Source of the DNA: an uncultured Pseudomonadota bacterium
GTDB taxonomy: Bacteria > Pseudomonadota > Gammaproteobacteria > Burkholderiales > Rhodocyclaceae
Reading direction: 5' to 3'
DNA length: 7,605 nt
Assembly (NCBI GenBank): GCA_903939665.1
Contig: CAJAHZ010000030.1
Location: 1 to 7,605 of the forward strand
A program made the position numbers and the translations under genes. Positions 5,550-7,605 of this stretch are shown piece by piece. Position 1 is the stretch's first letter. The number at the start of each line of letters is the position of its first letter. The notes under the pieces were generated by a model. The model was not told the origin of the DNA. It saw only the letters and a program-made list of their open reading frames with translations, and did no database searches.

Positions 5550-6863
5550 ATGAAGAAAACTTTGCTATTTCTTAGCCTGGCCGTAATCGGCACAGGTTCC
5601 GTTCTGGCTGCTGACCCGGCCAAAATCAACTGGTCGAAACTTCCCGCCACCAATATTCCAATGTTTTATCCCGGGCAATCCTCGTACGAGTGGTTGCGCA
5701 GTGACGAGCACAAGAACGCAGCCAAGGAAGTCAAACGTGGCGATTCCTGCCGGTCCTGCCACGATGAAGAAGACGCCGAAAAAGATCTGGGCAACAAGCT
5801 GGTGAAAGCCAATCGTCTTGAGCCGATGCCGGTTGCGGGCAAGTCGGGTTACAAGGATTTGAAGGTGCAGGCTGCTTACGATGCCAAGAATCTCTATCTG
5901 CGCTACCAGTGGAAAACCGACAACGCTCACGCCGGCACCGAGCACCAGTATTTGCGCTTCGACGGCAAGGAATGGAAGGTCTGGGGCTTCCCGAAACTCG
6001 ACAAGATCGTCCAGGACCGCCAGATGCAGGGCATCTACGAAGATCGCATGTCGATCATGATCGACGATGGCAAGGTTCCCGGTTTTGCCAAGCAGGGTTG
6101 CTGGCTAACCTGTCACGATGGTCAGCGTGACATGCCCAAGCAGTTCACCAAGGCGGAAGTCGCTGCCAACCCAATGCTGACGGCGATCAAGAAGGGCGAT
6201 GTGCGCAAGTATCTGCCCGACAGCCGCACCGATCCGTCCGACTGGAAGACAGGCAAGACGGTTGAAGAATTGGCCAAGCTCAAGGCCGCCGGCTACTTTG
6301 TTGACCTTATCCAGTGGCGCGCACATCGCAGCACGTCGGTCAACATGGCGGATGACGGCTACGTGCTCGAATGGCGTCTTGGCGATGCCGGCAAGGACAT
6401 GTTCAGCGGCAATTCGGACAAGGCGACGCACGCACCAAAATACATGTGGGATGCAAAAAAGGTGGGCTACAAGTCGATCACCGTCGATCAGTTGTATAAC
6501 GGCGATCACTTCCTGGTTCGCGAGAAGAACGCGGTGCCGTTTGACCCGAACGCCGGCTGGAAAGAAGGCGACATGGTTCCGGATTACATCGTCAGCCGTG
6601 AAGATGCCAAGGGTTCTGCCGCCGACAACAACGCCGTTGGCACCTGGAAGGACGGCATGTGGACGGTGGTGATGACGCGTCCGTTGGGGCTAACCAATGA
6701 CGACGACAAGAACCTGAAGGCAGGTAGCGTCTATAACGTCGGCTTTGCTATTCATGACGACAACATCACGACGCGCGGTCACCAGGTTTCCTTCGAGAAG
6801 ACGCTGGGTATAGGCGTTAAAAAGGGCACCAAGGTGGATATCAACGCCACCAAGCTGCCATAA
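5550..6863 (+). CDS. Secreted c-type cytochrome with ethylbenzene-dehydrogenase-type haem-binding domain
   Basis: A 437 aa periplasmic protein. Residues 1-20 are a Sec signal (basic MKK, hydrophobic core, cleavage after SVLA). A haem c motif CRSCH is at 67-71. From about residue 100 it reads like the EB_dh / cytochrome c-552-DMSO-reductase-like haem-binding domain found in gamma subunits such as those of ethylbenzene and dimethylsulfide dehydrogenases: LKVQAAYDAKNLYLRYQW (104-121), WRLGDAGKDMF (275-285) and the closing VGFAIHDDN...HQVSF (397-415). Inside this domain is CWLTCH (184-189), a C-x3-C-H rather than C-x2-C-H arrangement. The start at 5550 has a weak GGGGA Shine-Dalgarno six bases away. 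I infer it accepts or donates electrons for the upstream molybdoenzyme, replacing a membrane NrfD subunit. It is longer than simple gamma subunits (about 200-250 residues) because of the N-terminal haem region. Haem number and type are not proven. Confidence 0.75.
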   Translation: MKKTLLFLSLAVIGTGSVLAADPAKINWSKLPATNIPMFYPGQSSYEWLRSDEHKNAAKEVKRGDSCRSCHDEEDAEKDLGNKLVKANRLEPMPVAGKSGYKDLKVQAAYDAKNLYLRYQWKTDNAHAGTEHQYLRFDGKEWKVWGFPKLDKIVQDRQMQGIYEDRMSIMIDDGKVPGFAKQGCWLTCHDGQRDMPKQFTKAEVAANPMLTAIKKGDVRKYLPDSRTDPSDWKTGKTVEELAKLKAAGYFVDLIQWRAHRSTSVNMADDGYVLEWRLGDAGKDMFSGNSDKATHAPKYMWDAKKVGYKSITVDQLYNGDHFLVREKNAVPFDPNAGWKEGDMVPDYIVSREDAKGSAADNNAVGTWKDGMWTVVMTRPLGLTNDDDKNLKAGSVYNVGFAIHDDNITTRGHQVSFEKTLGIGVKKGTKVDINATKLP

Positions 6864-6876
6864 GCTGTTTTTTAGC

Positions 6877-6907
6877 GCTGCCCGGCCTCAAGCCCGGGCA
6901 GCATTTT
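6877..6907 (+). terminator. Rho-independent terminator after the EB_dh-type cytochrome gene
   Basis: GCTGCCCGG (6877-6885) pairs perfectly with CCGGGCAGC (6894-6902), a nine-pair GC-rich stem with an eight-base loop, followed by ATTTTGTTT. It lies 13 bases after the TAA stop and only about 20 bases before the ribosome binding site of the next cytochrome gene. Confidence 0.75.
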
Positions 6908-6931
6908 GTTTCTTTGTTTGATGAGGATGCC

Positions 6932-7270
6932 ATGAAACTGACAAACACTCTGCTGGTCGCTGCCCTGCTCTCGCTCGGTCTGGTTGGCTCTGCTTCTGCT
7001 GCCATGGACGATGAGGCAGCAAAAGTAATTCTCACAAGGAATGACTGCACGAAATGTCATGCTGTCGATAAAACCAAGAAGGGTCCGTCGTACAAGAAGG
7101 TCGCCGCCAAGTACAAGGGCAAGGCTGACGGCGAAGAAAAAGCCATCAAGAACATGACCGAGGGCAAGAAAGTCAAGCTTGAAGATGGTACTGAAGAAGA
7201 TCACAAGATCATTGACACGAAAGATCCGGCAGAGCTTAAGGGCCTGGCTCAGTGGATTCTGACGCGCTGA
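6932..7270 (+). CDS. Small secreted monohaem class I cytochrome c
   Basis: A 112 aa protein with a Sec signal (cleavage after SASA, near residue 23) and one haem c site CTKCH at 39-43. The ATG at 6932 is chosen over the in-frame TTG at 6914 because GAGGA lies just before it and the signal peptide starts cleanly there. The mature protein (about 89 residues) has the GPSYKKVAAKY segment (51-61) and C-terminal ELKGLAQWIL helix (101-110) typical of cytochrome c551/c552-like carriers. The usual distal Met-Pro ligand segment is not obvious; the stretch there reads EEDHKIIDT, leaving His91 or Met75 as candidate sixth ligands. It is lysine-rich. Its place directly after the EB_dh-type cytochrome suggests a soluble carrier between the periplasmic oxidoreductase and a terminal or photosynthetic/respiratory acceptor. 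The specific partner is inferred. Confidence 0.8.
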   Translation: MKLTNTLLVAALLSLGLVGSASAAMDDEAAKVILTRNDCTKCHAVDKTKKGPSYKKVAAKYKGKADGEEKAIKNMTEGKKVKLEDGTEEDHKIIDTKDPAELKGLAQWILTR

Positions 7271-7296
7271 TGGACCATTGCCTGCGAACGTGATTT

Positions 7297-7331
7297 AGCC
7301 ACCCGCTCAACTATTTGTTGAGCGGGTGGCT
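7297..7331 (+). terminator. Long perfect hairpin, probable terminator
   Basis: Fifteen contiguous base pairs (7297-7311 with 7317-7331) around a five-base TATTT loop, starting 26 bases after the stop of the small cytochrome gene. Only short T runs follow (TGCTTTG), so termination may be imperfect, but the stem is very stable and probably protects the 3' end of the transcript. Confidence 0.65.
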
Positions 7332-7433
7332 TGCTTTGCAGACCTGGTTTAGCAATTCGCAAAATGCATTACACGACTCTGTCGCCGCACAAACAGATTC
7401 AGTGCCCAAAAAATAAGCAATCGGGGAAAAATC

Positions 7434-7605
7434 ATGCGCACCAAGAGGTTTGCAGTGTGGCTGGCGACAACGACAATTTGCCTGGCTGGCGCTTTAATCG
7501 GCGGCTCGGCAATCGCCGCCAATGACAAGGCTGTTGATCCGCACAAACTGGACAACGCCACCTGCCAGACTTGTCACGACGGGCAAAAGGGCAAGCTGGA
7601 AGTAC
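7434..7605 (+). CDS. Secreted c-type cytochrome, N-terminal part (runs off the window)
   Basis: The frame opens at ATG 7434, after GGGGA with a suitable spacing, and continues without a stop to the end of the window (57 codons). It encodes a Sec signal peptide (MRTKRF, hydrophobic residues about 7-28, cleavage near AIAA) and then a haem c motif CQTCH at residues 44-48. The short spacing between signal and first haem, followed by DGQKGK, resembles multihaem c-type cytochromes of the cytochrome c3/doubled-CxxCH kind, but with one haem visible I cannot assign the family. It is the third consecutive secreted cytochrome gene and could continue the electron pathway. Confidence 0.7.
   Translation, partial: MRTKRFAVWLATTTICLAGALIGGSAIAANDKAVDPHKLDNATCQTCHDGQKGKLEV

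Noticed and set aside
1..7605. CRISPR arrays, insertion sequences, tRNA or rRNA genes
   Set aside because: No regularly spaced repeats, transposase-like frames, terminal inverted repeats or RNA gene signatures were seen on either strand.

Overview
The window looks like a chromosomal respiratory locus from a betaproteobacterium, possibly of the Rhodocyclales/Rhodocyclaceae type. This is inferred from moderately high GC, Tat-exported molybdoenzyme, c-type cytochromes and sigma-54 style regulation; no rRNA or other taxonomic marker is present. Its core is a molybdopterin oxidoreductase of the ArrA/ArxA clade (arsenate respiratory reductase / anaerobic arsenite oxidase). I favour ArxA because of the regulatory setting, but sequence reading alone does not settle the direction of catalysis or even prove an arsenic substrate.

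Layout. Positions 1-904 (minus strand) hold a PhnD-family periplasmic binding protein resembling the AioX/ArxX arsenite sensors. The start codon of a further minus-strand gene overlaps its stop at the left edge. Positions 905-1322 are a divergent regulatory region. It holds two of three near-identical GTTAC-N6-GTAAC palindromes (the third partner lies just inside the sensor gene), a good sigma-54 promoter facing right, a possible IHF site between operators and promoter, and a weaker sigma-54 candidate facing left. Positions 1323-5407 (plus strand) hold the Tat-exported catalytic subunit (849 aa), a four-cluster [4Fe-4S] electron-transfer subunit (267 aa) and a TorD-family maturation chaperone (211 aa). 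Positions 5408-5549 hold a separate sigma-70-like promoter. Positions 5550-6863 encode a secreted 437 aa cytochrome with an ethylbenzene-dehydrogenase-type haem-binding domain. After a strong terminator comes a small secreted monohaem cytochrome c (6932-7270). A second long hairpin follows, then the first 57 codons of another secreted c-type cytochrome (7434 to the edge).

Proposed working: the chaperone matures the Mo catalytic subunit before Tat export with its FeS partner. Electrons pass Mo -> FS0 -> four FeS clusters -> periplasmic cytochromes encoded directly downstream. There is no NrfD-type quinone-reactive membrane subunit (ArxC/PsrC-like) and no second FeS subunit (ArxB') in the window, so the usual membrane link appears to be replaced here by soluble or periplasmic c-type cytochromes. 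The divergent PhnD-like sensor, probably followed by a kinase and a sigma-54 activator outside the window, would switch the operon on through the palindromes. The most noteworthy aspects are this mixed electron-transfer module and the well-ordered operator/IHF/sigma-54 architecture.
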